Numbered from the stretch's first letter, positions 25,833 through 33,651 are shown. The stretch: 64,000 nucleotides of DNA from Breznakia pachnodae (GCF_030814225.1 NZ_JAUSUR010000001.1:744001-808000), one strand, 5' to 3'. Notes: a model not told the origin generated them from the sequence alone. Made by a program: numbers and translations.

Positions 25833-26251
25833 TAGGTGCATTTCCTTTTATTATCATATGGCAAATAAACAACATTTTCTTTTTCTCTATCCAGCTGCAA
25901 CAACTCTTTTTGTTCCAATACATAAGCAATTTTTTTATAATCTAAATTTATCCTATAATATGAAACAATTCCTGTTACCTTACAACTATAATAAATTTTA
26001 ATATAGTCATAACCGCAACTATATCCGTTTTTTGCTATTTCCTTTTCCATTTCGACAAGTTCAACAGATATAATTTTCACTTCATCATTAAGAATCTTAT
26101 TCCTTAAATCAAGCCATTCCCTTTTCTTATATCTACCTTCACCAAACATTTGACCAAATGCAAATGCTACTAAGATAACAAATACACAACCAATAATTTC
26201 AAAGAAATATTGTATTACAAATCCTAACATTGCTCTTATAATATCACTCAT
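25832..26251 (-). CDS. single-anchor membrane protein
   Basis: 139 residues: an N-terminal membrane segment (about 9-30) and a soluble domain with Tyr-rich strands (CGYDYIKIYYSC). Its start overlaps the stop of the 38-residue gene upstream (ATGA) and its stop overlaps the next start, so three genes are translationally chained. It contains one TGTATTACA copy near 26213. Function unknown. Confidence 0.5.
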   Translation of the reverse strand: MSDIIRAMLGFVIQYFFEIIGCVFVILVAFAFGQMFGEGRYKKREWLDLRNKILNDEVKIISVELVEMEKEIAKNGYSCGYDYIKIYYSCKVTGIVSYYRINLDYKKIAYVLEQKELLQLDREKENVVYLPYDNKRKCT

Positions 26252-26364
26252 GTTTTATTGCTCCTATTCTGTTTACTCTTTTCATTATCAACTCCATCAG
26301 CATAGCCGTACAAATATACTAATATAATAAATATAATTAGCAAGATAATCATTTCTAAATACAT
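26248..26364 (-). CDS. 38-residue single-helix membrane peptide
   Basis: MYLEMIILLIIFIILVYLYG opens this 38-residue peptide, followed by a charged tail (DGVDNEKSKQNRSNKT). GAGGTG ending the upstream gene serves as SD, 6 bases before the ATG, and its TGA overlaps the next ATG. The tight coupling on both sides supports real translation. It may be a small partner of the neighbouring anchored proteins. Confidence 0.55.
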   Translation of the reverse strand: MYLEMIILLIIFIILVYLYGYADGVDNEKSKQNRSNKT

Positions 26365-26367
26365 ACC

Positions 26368-26736
26368 TTACACCTCATCTGTATAGAAACTTATATAACT
26401 ACACATATCTTTAAATTTTTCATTTTTTAATTCATCAGATATCAAAGACAATTCACACCAATATGATTTATCCTCATATTTATGAATACTCATTGTTCCT
26501 GATTTAAACTTAAATATCGGAACTTCTCTTTTTATAAAGAATGATTCTCTTTCTTCTCTTGTCATCAACCAAAACATAGAACCAAATATATTTAAATTGA
26601 AATCTTTTTGACAAACATTAAATACTACATAATCATGCTCTGTTTTTAATGTGATTTCATAATCAATTGTAAAATCTTTATTTACATTAAACTTAATTTC
26701 ACCTTTTTCATAAGCTATATCTTTTATTTTATCCAT
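26368..26736 (-). CDS. small soluble protein of unknown function
   Basis: 122 residues, no membrane segment, strand-rich with acidic surface (KFNVNKDFTIDYEITLK). It starts the chained group reading leftward and has only a weak SD (GAAAGTGAG). A plus-strand gene diverges from it 80 bases away. No family recognised. Confidence 0.45.
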   Translation of the reverse strand: MDKIKDIAYEKGEIKFNVNKDFTIDYEITLKTEHDYVVFNVCQKDFNLNIFGSMFWLMTREERESFFIKREVPIFKFKSGTMSIHKYEDKSYWCELSLISDELKNEKFKDMCSYISFYTDEV

Positions 26737-26817
26737 TTTCTATCTCACTTTCTTTATTTATAATGTCATATTTTATATGGTATAATTCCTTTATATTGAA
26801 GAAAGGAACTCATTTAT

Positions 26818-27108
26818 ATGCTAAACATTAATTATTGTGATATTCCCTCTAATTTAGAAAAATTAGAACTGCTCATCTCTCAGTTAGACCCATCTGTTTA
26901 TGAAAAACTTTTATATAATACTGATGATAATGGAATGTCATTTGCTAGTCGCAATGGACTCTTTAAAACTGGTTTATATATTCGTAATAGAATCAGCTTA
27001 ATTGCAAAATTTATTAAATATACCAATATTGATTACTTATCACATGAATCATTTAACATTACTCAAACTATTGAAGAATTAGATACTTATTTATTGAATA
27101 CTAAATAA
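26818..27108 (+). CDS. small helical protein on the opposite strand
   Basis: 96 residues, helical, with its own extended -10 promoter TGGTATAAT (near 26779-26787) and SD GAAAGGA. With the 82-residue protein at 12.4 kb it makes the pair of plus-strand protein genes within the ICE; both are Leu/Tyr-rich and end with a short Lys tail, but I cannot align them convincingly. It overlaps the end of the convergent 165-residue gene by 18 bases. Confidence 0.55.
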   Translation: MLNINYCDIPSNLEKLELLISQLDPSVYEKLLYNTDDNGMSFASRNGLFKTGLYIRNRISLIAKFIKYTNIDYLSHESFNITQTIEELDTYLLNTK

Positions 27109-27588
27109 GTTCTTTTTTTTCGATTTATTTACTTCATTGTAAATACCTAAATTTCCATTATATTTTATTTCATTACCTTTATTATCATGATCAATACCAA
27201 CAAAATAAAACAAATATGCAACTACACCATTTTCCATAAACTCTTTTTCTTCTATTATTAAATCAATTTCCAAAAATTCAAATTGAAATTCACAAAACTC
27301 TTTATTCTTAAAATCCCGTATAATGTCCATCTCTAACCACTTCTCATCTTCTTCCACTTTTGAAAAGAATATAACGTTTGTCATTAAATCTTCAAGACTA
27401 TATTTCTCAATATCTGCCACTTCAAACAAAACTTTATTTGCTTTCAAAATTGATACTGTTTTTCTCATTTTAGGATAGTATTTATCTTCAAATAATGGTT
27501 CAACTTTGATATTTAGTTTAACTGGAGAATGTACCATTGTACCTTCTTTAGAATTTTTCCACTCACTATCAAATTTTATTGTAATCAT
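27091..27588 (-). CDS. small soluble protein of unknown function
   Basis: 165 residues, no membrane segment, strand-rich and acidic in the middle (EFCEFQFEFLEIDLIIEE). Good SD (GAGG). Its 3' end overlaps the convergent plus-strand gene. No family recognised. Confidence 0.45.
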   Translation of the reverse strand: MITIKFDSEWKNSKEGTMVHSPVKLNIKVEPLFEDKYYPKMRKTVSILKANKVLFEVADIEKYSLEDLMTNVIFFSKVEEDEKWLEMDIIRDFKNKEFCEFQFEFLEIDLIIEEKEFMENGVVAYLFYFVGIDHDNKGNEIKYNGNLGIYNEVNKSKKKNLFSIQ

Positions 27589-27635
27589 TTTTCTTACCTC
27601 ATTGCCTTTTAATATACTAATTTTTTGTTACTTTT

Positions 27636-27848
27636 CTATACATTTATAAACCTTGTTTTTACCTGTTGCATAAACAATCCAACTTCATAAGCTATAACAT
27701 CGATAATCTCAAATTTTGAAATTCCATGATTTCGTTCATTATCTTCCCAAGCAACATATAATGTCATTCGATTATGACCAGAAACTAGCTCTATCATTTT
27801 CACTTTATCAAACTCAATTATATTTTTATTTTTTAAATAAATTCTCAT
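27636..27848 (-). CDS. small beta-rich protein of unknown function
   Basis: 70 residues with strand-turn-strand patterns (MRIYLKNKNIIEFDKVKMIE). The start overlaps the stop of the upstream membrane protein gene (TAATG), so the two are coupled. No family recognised. Confidence 0.45.
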   Translation of the reverse strand: MRIYLKNKNIIEFDKVKMIELVSGHNRMTLYVAWEDNERNHGISKFEIIDVIAYEVGLFMQQVKTRFINV

Positions 27849-28084
27849 TATTTGTTACTTCCTTTACTTTCATTTAATAAGTCATATACTCTTTTACAAG
27901 CAATCACGATAATTATAATTGCTATTATATTTATGAATAGCAATACATAAAACATTACAATATTTGAGGAATTAACTTCTATCACTGCAACAATGAAGTT
28001 AACAATAAAAACTCCAAGGAAGAATGATAATATGCTCGCAATTATTATCAAACTATTAAATAATGCCTTTAATTTATTTCCCAC
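27848..28084 (-). CDS. two-helix membrane protein
   Basis: 78 residues with two transmembrane segments (about 10-34 and 44-64) and a basic end. GTG start with SD GAGGA 10 bases away inside the upstream gene (16-base overlap). Function unknown. Confidence 0.5.
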   Translation of the reverse strand: MGNKLKALFNSLIIIASILSFFLGVFIVNFIVAVIEVNSSNIVMFYVLLFINIIAIIIIVIACKRVYDLLNESKGSNK

Positions 28085-28662
28085 AACTTCATTTCCTCTG
28101 TGATTATTTCATCAATTATATTCTCAATTGTTTCTTTCATCTCTTCATTAAAAACCAAACTATGGTACCCATGTGAATATTCAAATTCAACATCAGATTT
28201 ATATGAAATTCTAAACTTAGTAGGATAAATTTTTCTTTCAATTAAATGTTCATCAATGTTGAAATAAACAATAATACAATTTCTTTTAAATTCTATAGAA
28301 TCAAATTCACCTACCCAGAAATAACTTTCTACTTCATATACAGTATTTAGCAATTTAACATCATCATAATCATCAATTTTAGATTCTTCTAAATATTCAT
28401 TATACCTTTCACTAATATAATCTTTTAAATTTACTATAGCAGCTAATACAAGAGCCACAAAGAATGCAGCTAATACATTGATCATTGTTGCAGCAAAGTA
28501 TCTTGCTATAATCGATTGAAGATCATCACTATTATATGTAAAGAAATATTTATATATAATTTTAGTAACCGCAATATGATTTATAAATATAATCAATAAT
28601 GCTATTGCTAATGCCATAATCACTGGTTTTATTGCATAAACTGCACTTTTTACTTTTTCCAT
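28069..28662 (-). CDS. two-helix membrane protein with soluble domain
   Basis: 197 residues: two transmembrane segments (about 12-34 and 54-78), then a soluble domain of about 110 residues with strands and a final helix. SD GGGAGG. It begins the block of coupled genes that reads down to 27636. The region upstream (28663-28993) is non-coding apart from the toxin-antitoxin candidate. Function unknown. Confidence 0.5.
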   Translation of the reverse strand: MEKVKSAVYAIKPVIMALAIALLIIFINHIAVTKIIYKYFFTYNSDDLQSIIARYFAATMINVLAAFFVALVLAAIVNLKDYISERYNEYLEESKIDDYDDVKLLNTVYEVESYFWVGEFDSIEFKRNCIIVYFNIDEHLIERKIYPTKFRISYKSDVEFEYSHGYHSLVFNEEMKETIENIIDEIITEEMKLWEIN

Positions 28663-28686
28663 TATATCCTCCCATTATTTTATTAA

Positions 28687-28770
28687 TTTACATAATCACT
28701 TATCTTTGCTAATATATAGATGTGAGGTAACTCACTCTATTGCACTCCTTTTTTATTAAAGGAGTTTTTT
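28687..28770 (+). ncRNA. predicted antitoxin RNA of a type I toxin-antitoxin locus
   Basis: A textbook promoter, TTTACA (28687) - 17 bases - TAATAT (28710), predicts a start near 28722. The RNA contains the self-complementary GTGAGGTAACTCAC and ends at ACTCCTTT/AAAGGAGT with six T (28744-28770), giving about 49 nt. It converges on the 27-residue peptide gene, and its end overlaps the last codons and 3' untranslated region of that mRNA, as in RatA/TxpA-like pairs. Confidence 0.6.
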
Positions 28771-28852
28771 ATTGCTTATTTATTTCTTTGAATACTTTCA
28801 ACAATGTATATATAATCAATAAATTTATTAAACCATCAACTATATCGTTCAT
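28769..28852 (-). CDS. 27-residue hydrophobic peptide, candidate type I toxin
   Basis: The peptide starts MNDIVDGLINLLIIYTLL and ends in a basic tail (KVFKEINKQ): a short charged start, one membrane helix and a Lys-rich end, the usual build of Fst/TxpA-like toxins. SD GGGAG lies 9 bases before the ATG, and its neighbours AGTTG can pair with CAACT in the leader, which would hide the site. The leader carries ATGTGAGGTACTCA, an almost exact copy of the start of the facing RNA. It has no close match that I can name. Confidence 0.6.
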   Translation of the reverse strand: MNDIVDGLINLLIIYTLLKVFKEINKQ

Positions 28853-28870
28853 AAGTTTCAACTCCCTTAA

Positions 28871-28885
28871 CTTAACCGGTTGAAG
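28871..28885. promoter_or_regulatory. palindrome in the toxin leader
   Basis: CTTAACCGGTTGAAG is a near-perfect palindrome around AACCGGTT, about 20-35 bases before the peptide start. It could form a stem in the mRNA leader or be an operator. Between it and 28993 there are further hairpins: AAATATAGA/TCTATATTT (28942-28966 region) after the upstream gene, and GGGAT/ATCCC. Confidence 0.4.
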
Positions 28886-28993
28886 AATGCCTTAGTTGAG
28901 TACCTCACATATTACCTAATAATTATTTGTTTAAAGGGCTAAATATAGAGGGCAGTCTATATTTTATTTGGGATATTAGGCAATCCCAAGTTA

Positions 28994-29341
28994 TTATTTT
29001 TCCTTATCATTGCCAATACTTTGATAAGCAAACATTATATTATTATGATTTTTTCGCATTAGCTTAAACAAATCCTTATAATATTCCTCATATAAACATT
29101 TACTTATTGCTTTATCTAAATTCTTTTCAACTACAAATTCAATATCATTAACAACTACATATCCATATTGAATTAAATCTATTAAACAAAGATTAAGATA
29201 ATGCTCTTTAATATACATTTGGTGAATAACTGAATTTTGCATAAACTCCTCATTCGATAAATATAATATTTCAATTTCTTCTCTTAGAGTTTTATAGAAT
29301 TTCTCTCTTTCAATCTCTAAAATTCCAATTACATATCTCAT
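28994..29341 (-). CDS. small soluble protein of unknown function
   Basis: 115 residues, helical, rich in Tyr, Glu and Leu, without membrane segments. SD AGGTAG. It lies 5 bases after the membrane protein gene upstream, so cotranscription is likely, and a hairpin follows the stop. No family recognised. Confidence 0.45.
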   Translation of the reverse strand: MRYVIGILEIEREKFYKTLREEIEILYLSNEEFMQNSVIHQMYIKEHYLNLCLIDLIQYGYVVVNDIEFVVEKNLDKAISKCLYEEYYKDLFKLMRKNHNNIMFAYQSIGNDKEK

Positions 29342-29346
29342 TTTTA

Positions 29347-29658
29347 CTACCTAAGTAATTCAAATGTTTTCTCTATATCTATAAAAATAATTTTTGAATC
29401 AGTTAATATTGATTGTGATGGATCAATACAAAATTGATATCCAGTTTCTCCACTTTTTAATTTAATAGGTTCTTTAGTTATCACTATTGTATTTCTTTCT
29501 TTAGGCGTATCTAATTCAACTACAGTATTTATAACTCCTAGATACCATATAGCCACAATACACATGATAGGAATACAGCTAAATATATAAAGGAATATTC
29601 TGAGTAAACCTTTTAAGAAAATAATTTGCTCTTTTATTACTCTTTTCATAAAATCCAT
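29347..29658 (-). CDS. single-helix membrane protein
   Basis: 103 residues with one long hydrophobic segment (about 17-46) and a short extracytoplasmic beta-rich part (GETGYQFCIDPSQS). The first ATG and another three codons on are both possible starts; both have weak SDs. Two bases separate it from the upstream stop. Function unknown. Confidence 0.45.
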   Translation of the reverse strand: MDFMKRVIKEQIIFLKGLLRIFLYIFSCIPIMCIVAIWYLGVINTVVELDTPKERNTIVITKEPIKLKSGETGYQFCIDPSQSILTDSKIIFIDIEKTFELLR

Positions 29659-29660
29659 AC

Positions 29661-30119
29661 CTAATTAATTTCCCATTCAAATAGGTTGATGTTGTCATAA
29701 GCAACAATTAACTCAACGTGATTTTTAGCATCATAATATGCAACATGTGTAAAATGTAATTTTTCTATTACAAATGTTTTATCATAACCCATTACTTCAT
29801 GAATTGCTGATTCACTATTAATGATTGCTACTTTCTCACCAATTTTAAAACCATGACTTTCAGTTATATAACAATAATCAATTATCCACTCAATTAAATA
29901 TTCATTTAGTCTTACACACTGATCTGTTCCATCTAGGCAACTACCAAAAAGTGAATTACCTAACATAGATGGTTGAAAGTATTTATCATCACTCCATATC
30001 GCATAACTGCGTGATTTCTCACTATACTCATTTTCATAACTTTCTTGTTTAAAAACAATAACTGCACTTGTCCAGTCCTGATAATTCTCTTTTAAATCTT
30101 TTAGTGTTAATTTTTTCAT
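29661..30119 (-). CDS. soluble protein of unknown function
   Basis: 152 residues from the ATG with SD GGGAGG. Mixed alpha-beta, with a GFKIGEKVAIIN strand pair (about 95-110) as in small barrel folds. An upstream extension of 19 codons would run into the 8-bp inverted repeat TTAAGGGG/CCCCTTAA at 30151-30173 and has no site. No family recognised. Confidence 0.5.
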   Translation of the reverse strand: MKKLTLKDLKENYQDWTSAVIVFKQESYENEYSEKSRSYAIWSDDKYFQPSMLGNSLFGSCLDGTDQCVRLNEYLIEWIIDYCYITESHGFKIGEKVAIINSESAIHEVMGYDKTFVIEKLHFTHVAYYDAKNHVELIVAYDNINLFEWEIN

Positions 30120-30183
30120 GTTTTTCCTCCCATATATTTTAATGAAATTATTAAGGGGAAACATCCCCCTTAACAACTTATAT

Positions 30184-30513
30184 TTACAATCCTTTTATAG
30201 TTCTCATTATTGGTAATGCTTTTTTTATTTTATCAACAATCCATTGCTTTGATTTATTGCCATCATATTTGTTAATAAACTTTTCCATACCCTTAACTGT
30301 TTTTGGTTTATAACCTACTGCACTCAGTATGATTTGTGCCCCATCAACTTTAATTGCTTTTAATGTTTTTGGATTAACTTTATAATCACTATCAACTTGT
30401 GCTAATGGTAAATAACCATCAATCATATTTTCACCAATATTCCAAATCTCATACCCTTGTGGAACGTGTTCCACTATTTCAAATTCGTGTTTTCCACTTA
30501 CAATTTTTTCCAT
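30184..30513 (-). CDS. first small protein of the ICE right end
   Basis: 109 residues, no membrane segment: a strand-rich first half and a basic helical end (KSKQWIVDKIKKALP). SD GGGAGG with the leader ATATATGGGAGGA, nearly the same as before the next gene, which suggests duplicated leaders. It is the outermost ICE gene on this side. Function unknown. Confidence 0.5.
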   Translation of the reverse strand: MEKIVSGKHEFEIVEHVPQGYEIWNIGENMIDGYLPLAQVDSDYKVNPKTLKAIKVDGAQIILSAVGYKPKTVKGMEKFINKYDGNKSKQWIVDKIKKALPIMRTIKGL

Positions 30514-30582
30514 ATTTTTTGTCCTCCCATATATAGAAAATAGGCTATACCTATTAACTAGATATAGCCTACTCTTACTAAC

Positions 30583-30625
30583 AAAAAGAACTATATCTAG
30601 TGTTAGTTAACACTTAATATAGTTC
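30583..30625 (-). terminator. terminator of the tRNA operon
   Basis: On the minus strand GAACTATAT-AGTGTT pairs with AACACT-ATATAGTTC, followed by TTTTTG. A second small hairpin (AGGCTATA/TATAGCCT, near 30540-30570) follows downstream. Together they insulate the tRNA pair from the ICE genes. Confidence 0.75.
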
Positions 30626-30637
30626 GACTTGTATATA

Positions 30638-30713
30638 TGGTGGAGCTTAGCGGGATCGAACCGCTGACCTCCTGCGTGCAAGGCAGGCGCTCTCCCAGCT
30701 GAGCTAAAACCCC
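30638..30713 (-). tRNA. tRNA-Ala (anticodon UGC)
   Basis: 76 bases including an encoded CCA. The minus strand starts GGGGTTTTAGCTCAG, has the anticodon arm CCTGC-CTTGCAC-GCAGG with TGC in the loop, the T loop GGTTCGATCC, and an acceptor stem closing with the 5' end. Confidence 0.97.
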
Positions 30714-30736
30714 ATGTATATAGAATTCGATTTGAA

Positions 30737-30813
<77 letters not shown>

Positions 30814-30836
30814 ATATTCTTATCGAATGCCTATTT

Positions 30837-30865
30837 ATAATATCATGTTAGCAACATCATGTCAA
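30837..30865 (-). promoter_or_regulatory. promoter of the tRNA pair
   Basis: On the minus strand TTGACA (30860-30865), 17 bases, TATTAT (30837-30842): a near-consensus sigma-A promoter about 24 bases before tRNA-Ile. Confidence 0.85.
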
Positions 30866-30990
30866 CAAAAATCAGGCAAAAAAGAACGATTTTTTCATAT
30901 TATTTTTTATGTATTTTTTAGGGTTATTTTGGTGTTAAAATTTTGTGTTATTTTCCCTCGTGCATATCACTTTCTTCTTTTTTAGGTAGT

Positions 30991-31019
30991 GCTATAATAT
31001 CATTGTAAGCTAATTAGCT
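30991..31019 (+). promoter_or_regulatory. extended -10 promoter with a 12-bp palindrome
   Basis: TGCTATAAT (30990-30998) is an extended -10 box. The perfect palindrome AGCTAATTAGCT (31008-31019) follows where transcription would start, a good place for a repressor. The next gene starts at 31037. Confidence 0.55.
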
Positions 31020-31036
31020 CAAGGAGGAACAGGGTT

Positions 31037-31300
31037 ATGAAAAAGTATTTAGTATATCGTACAGGCGATGATAAACAAGGAAAGATGATTAATGTAAAAC
31101 TTAAGAATGTTAAGGTTGGTTCTCACGATGGAAAATGGACTTTAAAAAATGATGGTAAAACATTAATGATCTATGAAGACTTTAATGAAGGAGAATTTTT
31201 CTTTAATAAAATTTTAGACTTTAGAACAAATGACCATGTTTATTTAGACCTGAACGAAGTAAAACGTTACTGGGAAGAAAATAAAAATAAACCTAGATAA
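31037..31300 (+). CDS. small protein of unknown function
   Basis: 87 residues, basic, strand-rich (about 1-65) with a helical Trp/Glu/Lys end. SD AAGGAGG precedes the ATG. It has its own promoter and terminator, so it is a single-gene unit. No family recognised. Confidence 0.6.
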   Translation: MKKYLVYRTGDDKQGKMINVKLKNVKVGSHDGKWTLKNDGKTLMIYEDFNEGEFFFNKILDFRTNDHVYLDLNEVKRYWEENKNKPR

Positions 31301-31303
31301 AAG

Positions 31304-31331
31304 AAACAGATGAGAAATCTGTTTTTTTTTG
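31304..31331 (+). terminator. terminator of the 87-residue gene
   Basis: AAACAGAT pairs with ATCTGTTT across a 5-nt loop, followed by nine T. Confidence 0.85.
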
Positions 31332-31379
31332 TGGTCATTAGATTTGAATGGTAATTTAATCAATGTTAATATTAAGAAA

Positions 31380-31395
31380 GTTAGATTAAACTAAC
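31380..31395 (+). promoter_or_regulatory. inverted repeat before ahpC, candidate operator
   Basis: GTTAG-ATTAAA-CTAAC lies about 45 bases before the ahpC start. It is AT-rich and dyad-symmetric like PerR/Fur-family sites, but it does not match the PerR consensus closely, so the regulator is open. Confidence 0.35.
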
Positions 31396-31437
31396 ATGTT
31401 TTATCTAGTTTATTCGTATTAATTATAGGAGGAAATT

Positions 31438-32001
31438 ATGTCATTAATCGGAAAAGAAATTAGCGAATTTAAAGTACAATCATTTGTAAACGGTGAATTT
31501 AAAGAAGTAACAAAGGAAGATGTTTTAGGTAAATGGAGTGTATTCTTCTTTTATCCTGCAGATTTTACGTTTGTATGTCCAACGGAATTAGAAGATTTAG
31601 CAGATAAATATGAAGAATTCAAAAACATCAATTGTGAAATCTATTCAGTATCTTGTGATACACACTTTGTCCACAAAGCATGGCACGATACATCAAAAAC
31701 AATTCAAAAGATCAACTACCCTATGTTAGCAGATCCAACTGCAGCATTGGCTAGAGACTTTGATGTATATATTGAAGCTGATGGATTAGCGGAACGTGGA
31801 AGTTTTATTGTTAACCCAGAAGGTAACATTGTAGCTTATGAAGTAATTGCTGGTAATGTAGGTAGAAATGCAGACGAATTATTAAGACGTGTGCAAGCAT
31901 CACAATTTGTTTATGAAAACGGTGATGAAGTATGTCCTGCAAAATGGAAACCAGGAGAAAAAACATTAAAACCTTCCCTTGATTTAGTAGGATTGATTTA
32001 A
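31438..32001 (+). CDS. ahpC: alkyl hydroperoxide reductase subunit C, 2-Cys peroxiredoxin
   Basis: 187 residues, the usual AhpC length. The peroxidatic Cys47 is in FTFVCPTE and the resolving Cys166 in VCPAKW. It reduces H2O2, organic peroxides and peroxynitrite in the cytosol and is re-reduced by AhpF. SD AGGAGG. The next gene starts one base after its stop and encodes its reductase, so they form one operon. Confidence 0.97.
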   Translation: MSLIGKEISEFKVQSFVNGEFKEVTKEDVLGKWSVFFFYPADFTFVCPTELEDLADKYEEFKNINCEIYSVSCDTHFVHKAWHDTSKTIQKINYPMLADPTAALARDFDVYIEADGLAERGSFIVNPEGNIVAYEVIAGNVGRNADELLRRVQASQFVYENGDEVCPAKWKPGEKTLKPSLDLVGLI

Positions 32002-32002
32002 T

Positions 32003-33625
32003 ATGAATAAAGACATCTATGATGTCATAATTGTCGGTGGAGGTCCTGCAGGGCTCTCTGCCGCTATTTATATGGCACGTGCTCAATTCAGTGTATTGGT
32101 CATTGAAAAAGAGACTATCGGTGGTCAGATTACAATTACATCAGAAGTTGTGAACTATCCAGGTGTTATTAAAACAAGTGGAAAGGAACTTACAGAACAG
32201 ATGCGCATTCAAGCTCATAATTTTGGTGCTGATTTCTTAATTGCAAATGTTGATGAAGTAGAATTAAAAGAACAACTGAAAACAATTAAAACGAACAAGG
32301 GAACGTATAATAGTGTGGGTGTAATTCTTGCAACTGGTGCCAGTCCACGAATGATTGGTTTCGATGGCGAAGCAGAGTTCAGAGGTAGAGGAGTTGCTTA
32401 TTGTGCAACTTGTGATGGTGAATTCTTTACTGGTCTTGAAGTCTTTGTTATTGGTGGTGGATTCGCCGCTGCAGAAGAAGCAATGTTCTTAACCAAGTAT
32501 GCCAGAAAAGTAACCATGATTATTCGAGAAGAAGATTTTACTTGTGCAAAATCAATTGCAGAAGAAGTAAAAGAGCATCCAAATATTGAGATTCATTATG
32601 AAACTGAAATTATAAAAGCGATTGGTGAACAACAACTGACGGAAGCTATTTTCAGAAATAATGCAACTGGTGTTGAATGGAGATATAAAGCAGAAAGTAA
32701 TGAAACCTTTGGTATCTTTGTCTTTGCTGGATATGAGCCAGCAACTGCCTTATATAAAGATCAGGTTGAAGTTGATGATTATGGATATCTAATTACTGAT
32801 CGTAATCAAAAGACAAGTATTGATGGTGTATATGGGGCTGGAGATGTATGTATCAAGAACTTACGTCAGGTTGCAACTGCAGTTTCTGATGGAGCAATCG
32901 CTTCAACATCACTTGAGAAGTATTTACCTGCTGCTATTGAAACTTTAAATATTCAAACAAAGGATGTAGAGAAAAGAGAACAGGTACAACCTCAACATTC
33001 AGATGATGAAAGTGAAAGCAGTGATGGATTCATTACAAGTGCAATGAAGGCACAACTATTGCCCATTATTGAGAAATTCAATAAACATGCAGTATTAAAA
33101 TGTATGGTTACTAATGATGATTTATCAAAAGAAATTGTAGAGTTTGCGAAAGAATTTACTTCGATTAGTGATAAGTTAAGTTATGAAGTAATAGAATTAC
33201 AAGATGATAGGTATCCAGGTATTTATCTGTTTGATGAAGCTGGAAATGATTTAAGAATCCAATACCATGCAGTTCCTGGTGGTCATGAGTTTAATTCATT
33301 TGTGATTGCATTGTATAATGCAGTAGGACCTAAACAACCTGTTGAAGATGATACATTGTCTACGATCAAAAAGATTGAACAACCTACAAATATTAAGGTA
33401 ATGGTATCTTTGTCTTGCACGATGTGCCCTGATGTAGTAATGGCTACACAGAGAATTGCAGTTGAAAATGAACATATTACAGCTGAAATGTTTGATTTGT
33501 CTCATTTTCCACAATTAAAGGATAAATATAATATCATGAGTGTTCCATGTATGATTGTAAACGATACTGATTTATATTTTGGAAAGAAAGATATTCAGGA
33601 AGTAACATCCATTTTAAATGCTTAG
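32003..33625 (+). CDS. AhpF-like peroxiredoxin reductase with domains in swapped order
   Basis: 540 residues. Residues 1-310 form a thioredoxin reductase-like flavoprotein: GGGPAGLSAA FAD motif (12-21), CATC redox pair (Cys134/137), and a second dinucleotide motif VIGGGFAAAEEA. Residues about 340-540 form two thioredoxin-like folds, the last with C-T-M-C (Cys472/475). Classical AhpF has these folds at its N-terminus; here they follow the flavoprotein. Electrons would pass from NAD(P)H through FAD, CATC and CTMC to AhpC. Position right after ahpC supports the role. It ends at a terminator. Confidence 0.88.
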   Translation: MNKDIYDVIIVGGGPAGLSAAIYMARAQFSVLVIEKETIGGQITITSEVVNYPGVIKTSGKELTEQMRIQAHNFGADFLIANVDEVELKEQLKTIKTNKGTYNSVGVILATGASPRMIGFDGEAEFRGRGVAYCATCDGEFFTGLEVFVIGGGFAAAEEAMFLTKYARKVTMIIREEDFTCAKSIAEEVKEHPNIEIHYETEIIKAIGEQQLTEAIFRNNATGVEWRYKAESNETFGIFVFAGYEPATALYKDQVEVDDYGYLITDRNQKTSIDGVYGAGDVCIKNLRQVATAVSDGAIASTSLEKYLPAAIETLNIQTKDVEKREQVQPQHSDDESESSDGFITSAMKAQLLPIIEKFNKHAVLKCMVTNDDLSKEIVEFAKEFTSISDKLSYEVIELQDDRYPGIYLFDEAGNDLRIQYHAVPGGHEFNSFVIALYNAVGPKQPVEDDTLSTIKKIEQPTNIKVMVSLSCTMCPDVVMATQRIAVENEHITAEMFDLSHFPQLKDKYNIMSVPCMIVNDTDLYFGKKDIQEVTSILNA

Positions 33626-33650
33626 ACTTGGTATTTCCAAGTCTTTTTTA
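33624..33650 (+). terminator. terminator of the ahpC operon
   Basis: AGACTTGG pairs with CCAAGTCT across a 5-nt loop, followed by T tract. The stem starts in the stop codon. Confidence 0.88.
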
Positions 33651-33651
33651 C

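Larger units (their letters stand above)
5600..30580. mobile_element. integrative and conjugative element (approximate limits)
   Basis: About 25 kb, almost all on the minus strand, with recombinase genes at the left end. Inside are an HUH Rep/relaxase, an FtsK-like coupling ATPase, and a minimal type IV secretion set (VirB2, VirB3, VirB4 and VirB6 types plus a CHAP hydrolase). Surface protein cargo and many small orphan genes make up the rest. The layout resembles Tn916/ICEBs1-type elements in having coupling ATPase next to origin next to Rep, but the Rep and integrase are of other families. The ends are not proven. Left is taken just beyond the small recombinase; right is between the last small gene (starts 30513) and the tRNA terminator. 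I found no convincing short direct repeat at these points, as expected for serine recombinases with 2-3 bp cores. Confidence 0.8.

Noticed and set aside
5560..30600. Short direct repeats as attL/attR of the ICE
   Set aside because: Only AT-rich strings of 6-7 bases are shared between the candidate ends; not above chance, so exact ends are left open.
31380..31395. PerR box before ahpC
   Set aside because: The dyad GTTAG/CTAAC is in the right place, but its match to the TTATAAT-N-ATTATAA consensus is too poor to name the regulator.
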